Shown: positions 25,954 through 35,003 of the stretch, piece by piece
How the letters are laid out: every line of letters begins with the position of its first letter
Numbering within the stretch: the stretch's first letter is position 1
Source of the DNA: an uncultured Prevotellaceae bacterium
GTDB lineage: Bacteria; Bacteroidota; Bacteroidia; Bacteroidales; Bacteroidaceae
DNA: 59,825 nucleotides
Assembly (NCBI GenBank): GCA_900315455.1
Contig: OMZE01000041.1
Span: forward strand, 1 to 59,825
Direction: 5' to 3'
Position numbers and translations under genes: made by a program
The notes under the pieces: model-generated
Seen by the model: only the letters and a program-made list of their open reading frames with translations
Told to the model about the DNA's origin: nothing
The model's database searches: none

Positions 25954-26471
25954 AGGAAAAAAAAAGAGAAAAAGAACGACAAGGCAGGGTTTAACCTTTT
26001 TTATGCTTTCATTGAGACTCGAGTAACTATAAAGGAGCAATTTTCCAATTGGTGCGGCGCTCTGGTGGTTTGCAATCCGTACGTATTGGACAGAAACAAT
26101 TGTGATGAAATTATCGGATTTTAAAATCCTGATATTCAAAGCATCGAGATTGCAAATCCCGATGAACATCAGAAACTGTGATTCATCTCCCACTCCTCAA
26201 AACGCCCATTGTCTCCCTTCAGAAAGCGAGGGGCTCTATACTCTCTATCCGCGCTGCCAAAAATAACACAAGATGAGTTAAAGACTATGGTATTTCCAGA
26301 TGAATCATGAAATTTGTCGCAAACTCACTAATCGTTATTTTATAACATGAGACTTGTCGCAGACCTGCGCTTTACTCTACTAAGCCCTTATTTTTAAGTT
26401 GTTTGTAGAAATCCGTCCCACAAAGATACAAAAAAAGCGGGAAGGTGGATGTTTGTCCGTTTTTTTTGAAT
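25954..26471. other. Intergenic region with short hairpin repeats
   Basis: No credible gene. Around 26070-26165 there are at least three small palindromic phrases of the type GGATTTTAAAATCC, GATTGCAAATC and GGTTTGCAATCC, with similar spacing. This looks like a decayed repeat cluster. An 86-codon frame on the minus strand here is built from these repeats and is not called. Confidence 0.5.
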
Positions 26472-27500
26472 CTACTTACATTGTAGATGGAAATTCAAAA
26501 AGCCATACTCCATACCTATGATATGAAAATCTTCGTCGTATAGAAACGACCAACTTCTATTCAGGAGTGTTATACTGGAAGCATTCAGTTTCATCAAGAT
26601 GTCTTGAATATCCAAGGGACTTTCTTCTGAATCGTCATCAGCAAAGAGGTTGCCCAAGTAGATACTATATCTTGGATATGCCTGACTTTTCGAATGGTCA
26701 TGGTCTATACGCATCTGAAACGGCGTGTCATTTTCATCTTTTGGATGGCTCATGTATGTGGTATCCCTTGACGAGAGGAAGAGATAATTGTCTTCATTCA
26801 GATATTCACCATTCACAAGATGCAGTCGAAGACTGTCTCTTTTTATCTGTCCATCTTCTTGGTGATGATGGAAAACCATTGTCATAGCCTTGCCGTTATT
26901 GTAGCAATAGATTTTATCCTTATTCTCTAATATCCTTGTCTTGCCGCCATTGTAACAATAGACTCCATCCGCATTCTCATTTATCCCGTCGGTTGAAGTA
27001 GATAATGGCGCGGGGAAGAACCATGCTCCGTTTTCCAAGATATTGACGAGTTGGTAACGGTCATCATAAATATAGGTAATAGAAGATATCAACTTCCAGG
27101 AATCATAAGAAAAAGATGCTTTGCAGCCTTCAAACTTTGGCCAAAAGGTTTGGAGTGTAGTGTAATTCAGACCTTCTTTCCTCTTTATGCTTATCAACTG
27201 TTTTTCTTCTTGAAAAGCATCAACTGGCTTTCTAATGTAAGATGTATCCGTTTTGTTGGAGAAAAACACTGAACCGTCATCCAACTTGAACTGTCCGTCA
27301 TCACGATAAAGGATTGTTGTGTCTTTTTCCTCTTTGCCTGTCCACATACTTTTCCTAAAATTGACGATTATCATGGAGTCGTAATCGTTTCTCACTTGAT
27401 AATAATCATCATTCACGAATTGGCTTTCGTGTTCAATACATGAATTCAAACCAAGAATTCCTGTTGCAAAAACTATGATTCTGAAATACTTATCAAGCAT
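26472..27500 (-). CDS. Lipoprotein with internal duplication, unknown function
   Basis: A 342-residue exported lipoprotein (lipobox GLNSC, Cys21). The body appears to be duplicated: a unit with DTTILYRDDGQFKLDDG, then FFSNKTDTSYIRKP, at about residues 45-95 resembles DSLRLHLVNGEYLNEDN, then LFLSSRDTTYMSHP, at about 215-260. Another repeated phrase is DGVYCYNGGKTRIL / DKIYCYNNGKAMTM (about 178-208). I do not recognise a family. It is located between the cas operon and the kor operon on the same strand, with its own start just downstream of the kor terminator. Confidence 0.75.
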   Translation of the reverse strand: MLDKYFRIIVFATGILGLNSCIEHESQFVNDDYYQVRNDYDSMIIVNFRKSMWTGKEEKDTTILYRDDGQFKLDDGSVFFSNKTDTSYIRKPVDAFQEEKQLISIKRKEGLNYTTLQTFWPKFEGCKASFSYDSWKLISSITYIYDDRYQLVNILENGAWFFPAPLSTSTDGINENADGVYCYNGGKTRILENKDKIYCYNNGKAMTMVFHHHQEDGQIKRDSLRLHLVNGEYLNEDNYLFLSSRDTTYMSHPKDENDTPFQMRIDHDHSKSQAYPRYSIYLGNLFADDDSEESPLDIQDILMKLNASSITLLNRSWSFLYDEDFHIIGMEYGFLNFHLQCK

Positions 27501-27526
27501 TATTATATACGGACTACATCTCTGTT

Positions 27527-27570
27527 ATAAAAAGCAGAAGGGATGTGCCACACCAATGATGACACATCCC
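27527..27570 (-). terminator. Terminator of the ffh-folD-kor operon
   Basis: On the minus strand GGGATGTG (27563-27570 complement), a 15-nt loop, and CACATCCC (27540-27547 complement), followed by a T-rich run to 27527. It closes the operon after korC. Confidence 0.75.
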
Positions 27571-27591
27571 CGCTGAGTATTTATCTTCCTG

Positions 27592-28134
27592 TTACATCTT
27601 CTTCATGATGTCGCCGCCAGCCTGGAGAGCCTCCATGTTGAGCGGTATCATGCTGTGGTGGCGCTCCGGCAGAGTCTTGTAGAGTGCTTTCTCCAAACCC
27701 TTGCTGGTGACCACCGGACAGACATGGAGCAGTCCGCCGAGCACAATCATGTTGAAAATCTTGGCGTTCTTCATCTCCGCTGCCTTGTCCATGGCGTTGA
27801 TGCTGTACACCTCGATGTCCTTGCGGGTGGGCGGGTTGATGATACCGTAACTGTCGTAGATGAGGATACCGCCGGGCTTCACCTTCGGCTCAAACTTGTC
27901 AAGCGACGGCTGGTTGAGCACCACAGCGATGTCGTAACGGCTCAGGATAGGCGAAGAGATGCGGTCGTCGCTCACAATCACCGTCACGTTGGCAGTACCG
28001 CCACGCTGCTCGGGTCCGTAAGCCGGCATCCACGTCACTTCCTTCCCTTCCATCAGTCCTGAGTAGGCCAGGATCTTGCCCATGGAGAGCACGCCCTGTC
28101 CACCAAATCCGGATATAATGATTTCTTTTTTCAT
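27592..28134 (-). CDS. korC: 2-oxoacid:ferredoxin oxidoreductase, gamma subunit
   Basis: Gamma subunit of a 2-oxoacid:ferredoxin oxidoreductase, probably the 2-oxoglutarate enzyme (KorABCD), which makes succinyl-CoA and reduced ferredoxin in the anaerobic partial TCA cycle. 180 residues. The start MKKEIIISGFGGQGVL and PAYGPEQRGGTANVTV are hallmark sequences of this family. ATG 28134 is preferred; a TTG two codons earlier is in frame. It is the last gene of a minus-strand operon, 27 nt after korB, followed by a terminator. Substrate specificity (2-oxoglutarate versus branched 2-oxoacids) is not certain. Confidence 0.9.
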   Translation of the reverse strand: MKKEIIISGFGGQGVLSMGKILAYSGLMEGKEVTWMPAYGPEQRGGTANVTVIVSDDRISSPILSRYDIAVVLNQPSLDKFEPKVKPGGILIYDSYGIINPPTRKDIEVYSINAMDKAAEMKNAKIFNMIVLGGLLHVCPVVTSKGLEKALYKTLPERHHSMIPLNMEALQAGGDIMKKM

Positions 28135-28161
28135 AGTCAAATAATTTTTGGTGAAACAATC

Positions 28162-28932
28162 CTACTCCCCAGTGGTGTCCTTCAGGTCGCCCTTGGGATA
28201 GAACTTAAACATATTCTCCTTCATCCACTCATTGGCCTGCTGCGGGGTGAGTTTCCAGCCACTGTTGCAGGTGCTGACAAACTCCACCAGACACGAGCCC
28301 TTGCCTGCCATCGAAGCCTCGAAAGCCTTGCGGAGCGCTTTCTTTGCCTTGCGGATGGATGCCACGCTCTCCACACTCTGACGGGTGACATAGCATGTGC
28401 CTTCGAGCGTAGCGGCAATTTCTGTCATCTTCAGCGGATAGCCATGGAGCGCCGGCTCACGGCCATACGGACAGGTAGAAGTCTTCTGACCGATAAGCGT
28501 GGTGGGAGCCATCTGTCCACCTGTCATGCCATAGATGGCATTGTTGATGAAGATGATGACGATGTGCTCGCCACGGTTGAGCGCATGGATAGTCTCACAG
28601 GCACCGATACACGCCAGGTCGCCGTCGCCCTGATAGGTGAAGACCAGGCGGTCGGGCCACAGGCGCTTGATGCCCGTTGCCACAGCGGGAGCCCTGCCGT
28701 GGGCAGCCTCCTGCCAGTCGATGTCGATATACTTATAGGCGAAGACGCCACATCCCACCGGCGACACGCCGATGGTCTTCTCTTCCATACCCATGTCTTC
28801 TATCACCTCGGCGATGAGTTTGTGCACCACGCCGTGTGAGCATCCCGGACAATAGTGCATGGGCACCTCGTTCAGGAGCGTCGGTTTCTTGTAAACCAGG
28901 TTCTCGGGACTGATAATATCGTTTGCTTCCAT
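28162..28932 (-). CDS. korB: 2-oxoacid:ferredoxin oxidoreductase, beta (TPP) subunit
   Basis: Beta subunit carrying thiamine pyrophosphate. 256 residues. YCPGCSHG near residue 27 binds part of the cluster/TPP region, and TYQGDGDLACIG followed by INNAIYGMTGGQ is the TPP-Mg signature (GDGD then NN). Start ATG 28932 overlaps the korA stop by one base (TGATG), showing translational coupling; a GTG just upstream is in frame. It works with korA, korC and the adjacent ferredoxin-like korD. Confidence 0.93.
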   Translation of the reverse strand: MEANDIISPENLVYKKPTLLNEVPMHYCPGCSHGVVHKLIAEVIEDMGMEEKTIGVSPVGCGVFAYKYIDIDWQEAAHGRAPAVATGIKRLWPDRLVFTYQGDGDLACIGACETIHALNRGEHIVIIFINNAIYGMTGGQMAPTTLIGQKTSTCPYGREPALHGYPLKMTEIAATLEGTCYVTRQSVESVASIRKAKKALRKAFEASMAGKGSCLVEFVSTCNSGWKLTPQQANEWMKENMFKFYPKGDLKDTTGE

Positions 28933-30017
28933 CACTTCATCAATTTAGTTTTCAATGCCTCTACAATCTCCTCGGGCTCGGGGACGATACCGCCCAGCCT
29001 ACCGAAATGCTCTACCGGTACTTCGCCGTTGATGGCCAGGCGCACGTCCTCTACCATCATGCCGGCATTAATCTCTGCCACGAGCACACCCTTCTTGCCA
29101 TGGGCAATCTCCTTCACCTCCTTGGTGGGGAACGGCCACACGGTGATGGGGCGCAACAGCCCTACCTTGATGCCCTCGGCATGAGCCAGTTCGAGGGCTT
29201 TCTCGGCGATGCGGGCGGCACTGCCGAACGATACGATGACGTATTCGGCATCCTCGCAGTGCATCGTCTCATACCTCACCTCTTTCTCACGGATTTCCTG
29301 GTATTTCTTCTGCAGGTGGATGTTTCGCTCCTCCATGATTTCGGGCTTCAGTTCCAGCGAGGTGATGACGTTCACGCCCCTGGTGCGCGGTTTTCCCACC
29401 GATGCCCACGGGCACTGTTCGATGACCTCCTCGTCGGTGCGGCGGCGCTTGTAGGGCGACAGCACGATTTTCTCCATCATCTGTCCGATGACACCGTCGC
29501 TGAGAATCATCGCCGGGTTGCGGTACTTGAATGCCAGTTCGAAAGCCAGGTCCACGAAGTCGGCCATCTCCTGCACCGACGACGGCGCGAGGGTGATGAC
29601 ATAGTAGTCGCCATTTCCACCACCACGGGTAGCCTGGAAATAGTCGCTCTGCGATGGCTGGATGGTACCCAGTCCGGGACCGCCACGCTGCACGTTGACA
29701 AACACGCCTGGGAGTTCGGCACCGGCGAGATAGGCGATGCCCTCCTGCATGAGTGCCACACCAGGGCTCGACGACGACGTGAGCGCCTTCTTTCCTGCAC
29801 CGGCGGCACCATAGACCATATTTATCGAAGCCACCTCGCTCTCTGCCTGCACCACCACCATGCCGGTGGTTTCCCAGGGCTTGAGGGCGCACAGTGTCTC
29901 GATTACCTCACTCTGCGGTGTGATGGGATATCCGAAATATCCATCTGCTCCGCAACGGATGGCAGCGTGGGCTATCGCCTCGTTGCCTTTCATCAATGTT
30001 ACTTCCTGCTCAGCCAT
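28932..30017 (-). CDS. korA: 2-oxoacid:ferredoxin oxidoreductase, alpha subunit
   Basis: Alpha subunit of the same complex, 361 residues. The start MAEQEVTLMKGNEAIAHAAI and GYPITPQSEVIE are typical of the pyrimidine-binding domain, followed by QAESEVASINMVYGAAGAGKKALTSSSSPG and a C-terminal domain II (GLLRPITVWPFPTKEV). Sequence of this type is also named VorB, so the acid substrate could be 3-methyl-2-oxobutanoate. It lies 3 nt after the ferredoxin gene. Confidence 0.92.
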   Translation of the reverse strand: MAEQEVTLMKGNEAIAHAAIRCGADGYFGYPITPQSEVIETLCALKPWETTGMVVVQAESEVASINMVYGAAGAGKKALTSSSSPGVALMQEGIAYLAGAELPGVFVNVQRGGPGLGTIQPSQSDYFQATRGGGNGDYYVITLAPSSVQEMADFVDLAFELAFKYRNPAMILSDGVIGQMMEKIVLSPYKRRRTDEEVIEQCPWASVGKPRTRGVNVITSLELKPEIMEERNIHLQKKYQEIREKEVRYETMHCEDAEYVIVSFGSAARIAEKALELAHAEGIKVGLLRPITVWPFPTKEVKEIAHGKKGVLVAEINAGMMVEDVRLAINGEVPVEHFGRLGGIVPEPEEIVEALKTKLMK

Positions 30018-30020
30018 CTG

Positions 30021-30254
30021 CTAATCCTCCATTTTTTTACGGTAGACCGTGATACATCCGTCAGGACATACGATAGCACACGAGGCGCACCCGGTACACT
30101 CGTCGGGGGTCTTTGCCTCGATGTAGGGATAGCCCGACACATTGACCTTCTTGTCGGCCAGGGCTATCACCCCTTTCGGACAGGCCACAATGCACAGGCT
30201 GCATCCCTTGCACCTGTTTGTGTTTACCAAGATTTGACCTTTGATTTTACTCAT
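30021..30254 (-). CDS. korD: Two-cluster 4Fe-4S ferredoxin, delta subunit
   Basis: A 77-residue electron-transfer protein with two CxxCxxCxxxCP motifs (CKGCSLCIVACPKG near residue 15 and CTGCASCAIVCPDG near 53). It carries electrons between the TPP-bearing subunits and free ferredoxin. Position immediately before korA fits the KorDABC order in Bacteroidetes. Confidence 0.93.
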   Translation of the reverse strand: MSKIKGQILVNTNRCKGCSLCIVACPKGVIALADKKVNVSGYPYIEAKTPDECTGCASCAIVCPDGCITVYRKKMED

Positions 30255-30287
30255 AATGATTAGATTTTATGCCACAAAAGGCAGTTG

Positions 30288-30467
30288 TTACGGATTATAA
30301 TAGTCTTTATGGTAGAAATTGAGTATGTCGTCGAGCATTTCCTTGGCTTGCACGGCGGGACTGTCGGGGTCTAAGGCGATGGCCTCCATATAGTTGTTGA
30401 TGGCCATCTGCCAGTCGCCCTTCTTCCGATACTCATTTCCCAGTTTATAATACTCCTCGGCTGTCAT
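30288..30467 (-). CDS. Small TPR protein
   Basis: A 59-residue protein starting MTAEEYYKLGNEYRKKGDW and containing one complete tetratricopeptide repeat (LGNEYRKKGDWQMAINNYMEAIALDPDS), then a second partial helix pair. It is probably a protein-protein adaptor. The start at 30467 is supported by the TPR consensus; a longer frame upstream overlaps folD. It lies 11 nt after folD and 33 nt before korD, so it is part of the same operon. Confidence 0.8.
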   Translation of the reverse strand: MTAEEYYKLGNEYRKKGDWQMAINNYMEAIALDPDSPAVQAKEMLDDILNFYHKDYYNP

Positions 30468-30478
30468 CACGCAAGTGG

Positions 30479-31357
30479 TTATTGGTAGTACTCTTTCTTT
30501 GCCGCAGCCAAGGTATTCTTCATCAGCGAACAGATGGTCATCGGTCCCACACCACCGGGCACGGGGGTGATCATCTCGCAGCGCGGTGCCACCTCGTCGA
30601 ACTTCACGTCGCCATTGAGGCGGTAGCCGCTCTTGCGGGTACTGTCGGGTACGCGGGTCGTCCCTACGTCGATGACAACGGCACCCTCGCGCACCATGTC
30701 GGCAGTCACGAAGTCGGGCTGACCGATGGCGGCGATGATGATGTCGGCCTGCCGGCACTCCTCACGCAGCGTGGCGGAGTGGCTGTGGCAAACGGTGACG
30801 GTGGCGTCGCCGTAGTTCTTCTGCATCATCAGTTGTGCCATGGGCTTTCCCACGATGTTGCTGCGACCGAGGATGACGCATTTCTTGCCCGAGGTTTTCA
30901 CGCCATAGCGGCGGAGCAAGGTGAGGATGCCCAACGGGGTGGCAGAGACGAAGCAAGGCAGGCCGATGGCCATCCTTCCCACGTTGACGGGATGGAATCC
31001 GTCGACATCCTTCCGGTAGTCGATGGCCATAATGACCTTCTGCTCATCGATGTGCCTGGGCAGCGGCAACTGCACGATGAAACCGTCGACATCGTCGTCC
31101 TGGTTGAGTTCCTCGACCTTGGCAAGCAGTTCGTCTTCCGTCACGTCATCCTCGAAGCGGATGAGCGACGACTTGAACCCGCAAGCCTCGCAGGCCAATA
31201 CTTTGTTCTTCACATACGTTTCCGACCCACCGTCGTGACCCACGAGGATGGCTGCCAGATGGGGTTGTTTTCCTCCTGCCGCGATGATGGCCTTCACTTC
31301 CTCGGCTATCTCGCCCTTGATGGCGGCGGCAGTGGCTTTTCCGTCAATCAGTGTCAT
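30479..31357 (-). CDS. folD: Bifunctional methylene-THF dehydrogenase/cyclohydrolase FolD
   Basis: Interconverts 5,10-methylene-THF, 5,10-methenyl-THF and 10-formyl-THF in the cytoplasm, feeding purine and formylmethionine synthesis. 292 residues, normal length. Signatures: [15 protein letters not shown] (about 94-108), [13 protein letters not shown] (about 117-129), [11 protein letters not shown] (about 163-173) and [12 protein letters not shown] (about 264-275); the catalytic Lys is in TYVKNKV. Nine nt separate it from ffh. Confidence 0.96.
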   Translation of the reverse strand: MTLIDGKATAAAIKGEIAEEVKAIIAAGGKQPHLAAILVGHDGGSETYVKNKVLACEACGFKSSLIRFEDDVTEDELLAKVEELNQDDDVDGFIVQLPLPRHIDEQKVIMAIDYRKDVDGFHPVNVGRMAIGLPCFVSATPLGILTLLRRYGVKTSGKKCVILGRSNIVGKPMAQLMMQKNYGDATVTVCHSHSATLREECRQADIIIAAIGQPDFVTADMVREGAVVIDVGTTRVPDSTRKSGYRLNGDVKFDEVAPRCEMITPVPGGVGPMTICSLMKNTLAAAKKEYYQ

Positions 31358-31366
31358 TTTTTCAAA

Positions 31367-32713
31367 TTATCTGGGCATGTTGGGCATTTTGCCCTTCATG
31401 GCGTTCATCATCATGTTCATTTTCGAGGTGTTGGTCACCATCTGCATCATCTTGCGGGTCTGGTCAAACTGCTTGATGAGTTTGTTCACATCCTGCACGG
31501 TAGTGCCCGAGCCCTTGGCGATGCGCATGCGACGACTCTGATTCAGGCACTCGGGATGGGTGCGCTCCTTCGGAGTCATGCTCTGTATGATGGCCTCGAT
31601 GCCCTTGAAGGCATCGTCGTCGATATCGATGTCCTTGATGGCCTTGCCCACACCGGGAATCATAGAAGCGAGGTCCTTGATGTTGCCCATCTTCTTGATT
31701 TGCTGGATTTGGTTCATGAAGTCATTGAAGTCGAACTTGTTTTTCTGAATCTTCTTCTGCAACTCCAGCGCCTCTTTCTCGTCGATGAGGGCCTGGGCGC
31801 GCTCCACGAGACTCACCACATCACCCATGCCGAGGATGCGGTCGGCCATTCGCGTGGGGTGGAAGGCATCGATAGCCTCCATCTTCTCTCCCGTTCCGAT
31901 AAACTTGATGGGCTTTGTCACCACGGTGCGGATGGAGAGGGCAGCACCGCCACGGGTGTCACCGTCGAGTTTGGTAAGCACCACGCCATCGAAGTCGAGA
32001 CGGTCGTTGAAGGTCTTCGCCGTGTTCACGGCATCCTGACCGGTCATCGAGTCGACCACGAAGAGGGTCTCGTCGGGGTTGACGGCATTCTTCAGCGTCT
32101 CTATCTCGTTCATCATCTCCTCGTCGACGGCAAGACGGCCGGCGGTATCGATGATGACCACATCGTATCCCTTGGCCTTGGCCTCACGCACGGCGTTGTG
32201 GGCTATCTCCACTACGTTCTTATTGTCTTCCTCGGCATACACGGGCACGCCTATCTGCTCTGCCACGACCTTCAACTGCTGGATGGCAGCGGGGCGGTAG
32301 ACGTCGCAGGCCACGAGCAAGGGGTTCTTGCGCTGCTTGGTCTTCAGCATGTTGGCCAACTTGCCGCTGAAGGTGGTCTTTCCCGAACCTTGAAGTCCCG
32401 ACATGAGGATGATGGCGGGTTTGCTCTTGAGGTTGATGCCAACAGTCTCGCCGCCCATCAGCGTAGCCAACTCGTCGTGCACGAGTTTCACCATCATCTG
32501 TCCGGGTTTCACGGCAGTGAGCACGTTCATGCCCATCGCCTTCTCCTTCACGGAGTCGGTGAAGTTTTTGGCCACTTTGTAGTTGACGTCGGCCTCTATC
32601 AGTGCGCGCCTCACGTCCTTAAGTGTGGCGGCTACGTTGATTTCAGTGATTTTCCCCTCACCCTTGAGGATTTTGAAAGAGCGTTCGAGTCTGTCGCTTA
32701 GATTTTCAAACAT
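31367..32713 (-). CDS. ffh: Signal recognition particle protein Ffh
   Basis: SRP GTPase that binds signal sequences on ribosomes and delivers them to FtsY at the membrane. 448 residues: N-domain (1-85), G-domain with P-loop GLQGSGKTT (106-114), DTAGRL (about 187-192) and TKLDGDTRGG (about 245-254), and a Met-rich M-domain from about 295 to the end (MMQMVTNTSKMNMMMNAMKGKMPNMP), which binds the signal peptide and 4.5S RNA. First gene of the minus-strand operon ffh-folD-TPR-korDABC, with a -7 box at 32782. Confidence 0.97.
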   Translation of the reverse strand: MFENLSDRLERSFKILKGEGKITEINVAATLKDVRRALIEADVNYKVAKNFTDSVKEKAMGMNVLTAVKPGQMMVKLVHDELATLMGGETVGINLKSKPAIILMSGLQGSGKTTFSGKLANMLKTKQRKNPLLVACDVYRPAAIQQLKVVAEQIGVPVYAEEDNKNVVEIAHNAVREAKAKGYDVVIIDTAGRLAVDEEMMNEIETLKNAVNPDETLFVVDSMTGQDAVNTAKTFNDRLDFDGVVLTKLDGDTRGGAALSIRTVVTKPIKFIGTGEKMEAIDAFHPTRMADRILGMGDVVSLVERAQALIDEKEALELQKKIQKNKFDFNDFMNQIQQIKKMGNIKDLASMIPGVGKAIKDIDIDDDAFKGIEAIIQSMTPKERTHPECLNQSRRMRIAKGSGTTVQDVNKLIKQFDQTRKMMQMVTNTSKMNMMMNAMKGKMPNMPR

Positions 32714-32781
32714 AATCGTCGTTGTTGTCTGTTTTTATTGTTTTATTGAGTTTTTATACAATATAGTATAACTATAGTCTG

Positions 32782-32789
32782 CAAAGGTA
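32782..32789 (-). promoter_or_regulatory. -7 box for the ffh operon
   Basis: Complement reads TACCTTTG, a perfect -7 box, about 68 nt upstream of the ffh ATG. The -33 region has only a T-rich stretch, so recognition may be relaxed there. Confidence 0.55.
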
Positions 32790-32869
32790 GATAAAAAATC
32801 GGAAATGCTATTCATTTTCAGCCACTTTTTTTATGTGATTGGGGCTTTGTGAAAGAAAAAGAGGATATG

Positions 32870-33208
32870 ATTATTTTGAAGTGCCCTTTTGGGTTGGATG
32901 TTCCAACCTTCTTCTTTGGGAGCCAAACCTTTGGGTTGGGGGTTCCAACGACTCCAATCTTCTTCTTTGGGCGCCAAGCCTTTGGCTTGAGGGGGCACAA
33001 CAACCCCAACCCCTTCTTGCCCTAAGAAGGGGCTTCTACCCCAACCCAAGGCCCTTCCCCTCTCCAGGGGAAGGGATGCAACCGCTCGCATCCGCTCGCT
33101 CGGTCACTAAGGTATCCGCGACCCATCAAAGAGTCGCGGGGAGATTCCTTACGCAACAGAGTTGCGATTGTTTTGTGTTCGCTCCGCTCACCTAAAAATG
33201 CGGTCGAG
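32870..33208. repeat. Intergenic repeat region (copy 2)
   Basis: About 340 bp without a gene. It contains repeats of CTTCTTTGGG(A/C)GCCAA and GGTTCCAAC, then a long stretch nearly identical to 6840-7012: CCCCAACCCAAGGCCC, CCCCTCTCC/GGGGAAGGG hairpin, GTCGCGGGGAGATT, CGCAACAGAGTTGCG, and GTTCGCTCCGCTCACC. Overlapping frames read here are not coding. Confidence 0.75.
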
Positions 33209-33214
33209 GGGAGC

Positions 33215-34171
33215 CTACTTCTTCAATTCAAATCGAACGATGAGGGGGAGGTGGTCGCTGAAACCGCGTTTCCAGCGAGGACCGTTGAAATTTCTCAGGG
33301 GCTGCTTGCCCCCATAGCGTTCATCGTCCTCGAGGAGGAAAGGTTCGTCGCAAATGCGGCTGTCGAGGAAGACATCATGCATGGCAGGACTCACGAGCAC
33401 ATGGTCGAGACTCCCCCATTTTCCCCTGAACTTATACGTGCCTTTAGCGCCGTTGGTGCCTTTTGCCTCCTGGGTGACATTCACCAAGTGACGTGTGCAC
33501 AGTTTCACCAATGCGCTGTCGCCCACATAGTCGTTGAAATCGCCTGCCACCACCACCTTTGCCGCCAGGTCATACCGGGCGAGGGAGTCGATAGTGTGAA
33601 TCACCCTTTCTGCCACCCGCAGGCGGTAGGGACGGGTGGCATGCTCGTCATCTACCCTGCTGGGGGCGTGCACCACCATCACATGCAGGGTGTCGCCGGT
33701 CACGAGCAGTCCCTTGGCATAGAGGATGTCGCGGGTGGCATGCTTCCCCTCCGGCGGCGTGACGCTGAGACTGTAGTGACTCAGCATCCTGAACGAGAAA
33801 GGAGAGTAGAGCAGTGCCACGTCGATGCCACGCTCGTCGGCCGACTGTGTCATCACATACTCATAGCCCGCCCCCCTGAGGAGCGACCGCCGTGTGAGGT
33901 CGTGTATCACCGAGTCGTTCTCCACCTCGGTAAGGGCAATCATGTCGGGGAGTGTCCAAGCCTGACTTCCGTCGCCCTCGCTGCCACATGCCACGAGTTC
34001 ACGGGCGATGTTGTTGAGTTTCTGCCAATACCTGTTTCTGTCCCATTTTTTCGTACCCTCCGGCAGATACTCATAGTCGTTGAATCCCTCGTCGTGCTGA
34101 TAGTCGAAAAGGTTTTCGCAATTCAGTTCCACGAAGGTAAACAGGGAGACGAGGAGGAGTGAGAGCGACAT
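33215..34171 (-). CDS. Endonuclease/exonuclease/phosphatase-family hydrolase
   Basis: Metal-dependent phosphodiesterase of the EEP (DNase I-like) fold, 318 residues. Seen: N-terminal hydrophobic segment (about 1-14), FVELNCENLFD with the conserved Asn and an Asp, LPDMIALTEVEN (Glu metal ligand), VVAGDFNDYVGDS (Asp/Asn pair) and RGFSDHLPLIV (SDH, catalytic). It is likely exported or membrane-facing and might hydrolyse a nucleotide or phospholipid headgroup; the substrate is not evident. It follows tyrA by 28 nt and may be co-transcribed with the aromatic operon. Confidence 0.88.
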   Translation of the reverse strand: MSLSLLLVSLFTFVELNCENLFDYQHDEGFNDYEYLPEGTKKWDRNRYWQKLNNIARELVACGSEGDGSQAWTLPDMIALTEVENDSVIHDLTRRSLLRGAGYEYVMTQSADERGIDVALLYSPFSFRMLSHYSLSVTPPEGKHATRDILYAKGLLVTGDTLHVMVVHAPSRVDDEHATRPYRLRVAERVIHTIDSLARYDLAAKVVVAGDFNDYVGDSALVKLCTRHLVNVTQEAKGTNGAKGTYKFRGKWGSLDHVLVSPAMHDVFLDSRICDEPFLLEDDERYGGKQPLRNFNGPRWKRGFSDHLPLIVRFELKK

Positions 34172-34199
34172 GATGGCAGAATGATATGAGAAGCGACTT

Positions 34200-34994
34200 C
34201 TATCTTTCTATTTTGATGTCGCGCCTCACATTGTTGCGAATTTTCTTCAGATAAGCCTTCATGCCGTCGGCATCCTTGCTGTCGATAATCTGCAGCAGTT
34301 CCTTGAGTTCGGTACGTATCTGCGCCACCTGGTCACTGGTATAGGGGTTGAAGAGGATTTCCTGCAACAGGTAGTCGTCTTCATTGAGCACGCCCTTGGC
34401 GATGTTCATGTGCTTCTTGAAAGTGGTTCCCGGCGCGTCCTGATGTTTCATCACGGCAGCGAAGACGAAGGTGCTCACGAAGGGGATACTGAGCGAATAG
34501 GCCACGGTGCGGTCGTGCTCGTCGAAGGTGTATTCGTAGATGTTGAGGTCGAGGCGCTGGTAGAGGTCCTTGAAGAAGATGCGCCCCATGTAGTCGCCCT
34601 CGCTGATGATGATGGCGTTCTCCTCGCTCAACTGTTGCAGGTTGGCAAAGGTGGGACCGAACATCGGGTGGGTGGAGACATAGCGGCGCCCTGCCTGTTC
34701 ATAGAAGTCCTTCAGCCCTGTCTTCACCGATGCGATGTCGCTGATGATGCAGTCGGCAGGCAGGTAGGGGATGACTTCGTTGAACGCCTTGATGGTGTTC
34801 TTCACCGTGACGGCATTGATGACGAGTTCGGGGGCGAACTCACGTATCTCTTCCAGTTGGGTGAACCGCTGGGTGTTGTAGGTGAAGCGCATGCGCTTCG
34901 GGTCTTTCTCATATACGGCGGTCTCATGCTCGAAACTCAGCAGGTCGAGGAAGAAACTTCCCATCTTTCCTGCTCCCAATACCAGTATTCTCAT
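34200..34994 (-). CDS. tyrA: Prephenate dehydrogenase TyrA
   Basis: NAD-dependent oxidation and decarboxylation of prephenate to 4-hydroxyphenylpyruvate, the Tyr branch. 264 residues: N-terminal Rossmann motif LVLGAGKMGSF (4-14), SDIASVKTGL, and THPMFGPT (about 110-117), which is the substrate/NAD region of prephenate dehydrogenases. Compared with long TyrA forms it lacks a fused chorismate mutase and an ACT domain, in keeping with the fusion partner being encoded upstream with DAHP synthase. Nine nt downstream of aroF-aroQ. Confidence 0.93.
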   Translation of the reverse strand: MRILVLGAGKMGSFFLDLLSFEHETAVYEKDPKRMRFTYNTQRFTQLEEIREFAPELVINAVTVKNTIKAFNEVIPYLPADCIISDIASVKTGLKDFYEQAGRRYVSTHPMFGPTFANLQQLSEENAIIISEGDYMGRIFFKDLYQRLDLNIYEYTFDEHDRTVAYSLSIPFVSTFVFAAVMKHQDAPGTTFKKHMNIAKGVLNEDDYLLQEILFNPYTSDQVAQIRTELKELLQIIDSKDADGMKAYLKKIRNNVRRDIKIER

Positions 34995-35003
34995 GTTGGC
35001 TTG

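Noticed and set aside
25933-26193. 86-codon minus-strand frame upstream of cas6
   Set aside because: Overlaps the cas6 promoter and is made of short hairpin repeats; no start-region support.
28923-30263. A 446-codon plus-strand frame opposite korA/korD
   Set aside because: Antisense shadow of conserved kor genes, no signal or domain.
30482-32701. A 739-codon open frame on the plus strand opposite folD and ffh
   Set aside because: It is antisense to two highly conserved genes; His/Val/Leu-rich composition is a product of GC codon bias. No domain recognised.
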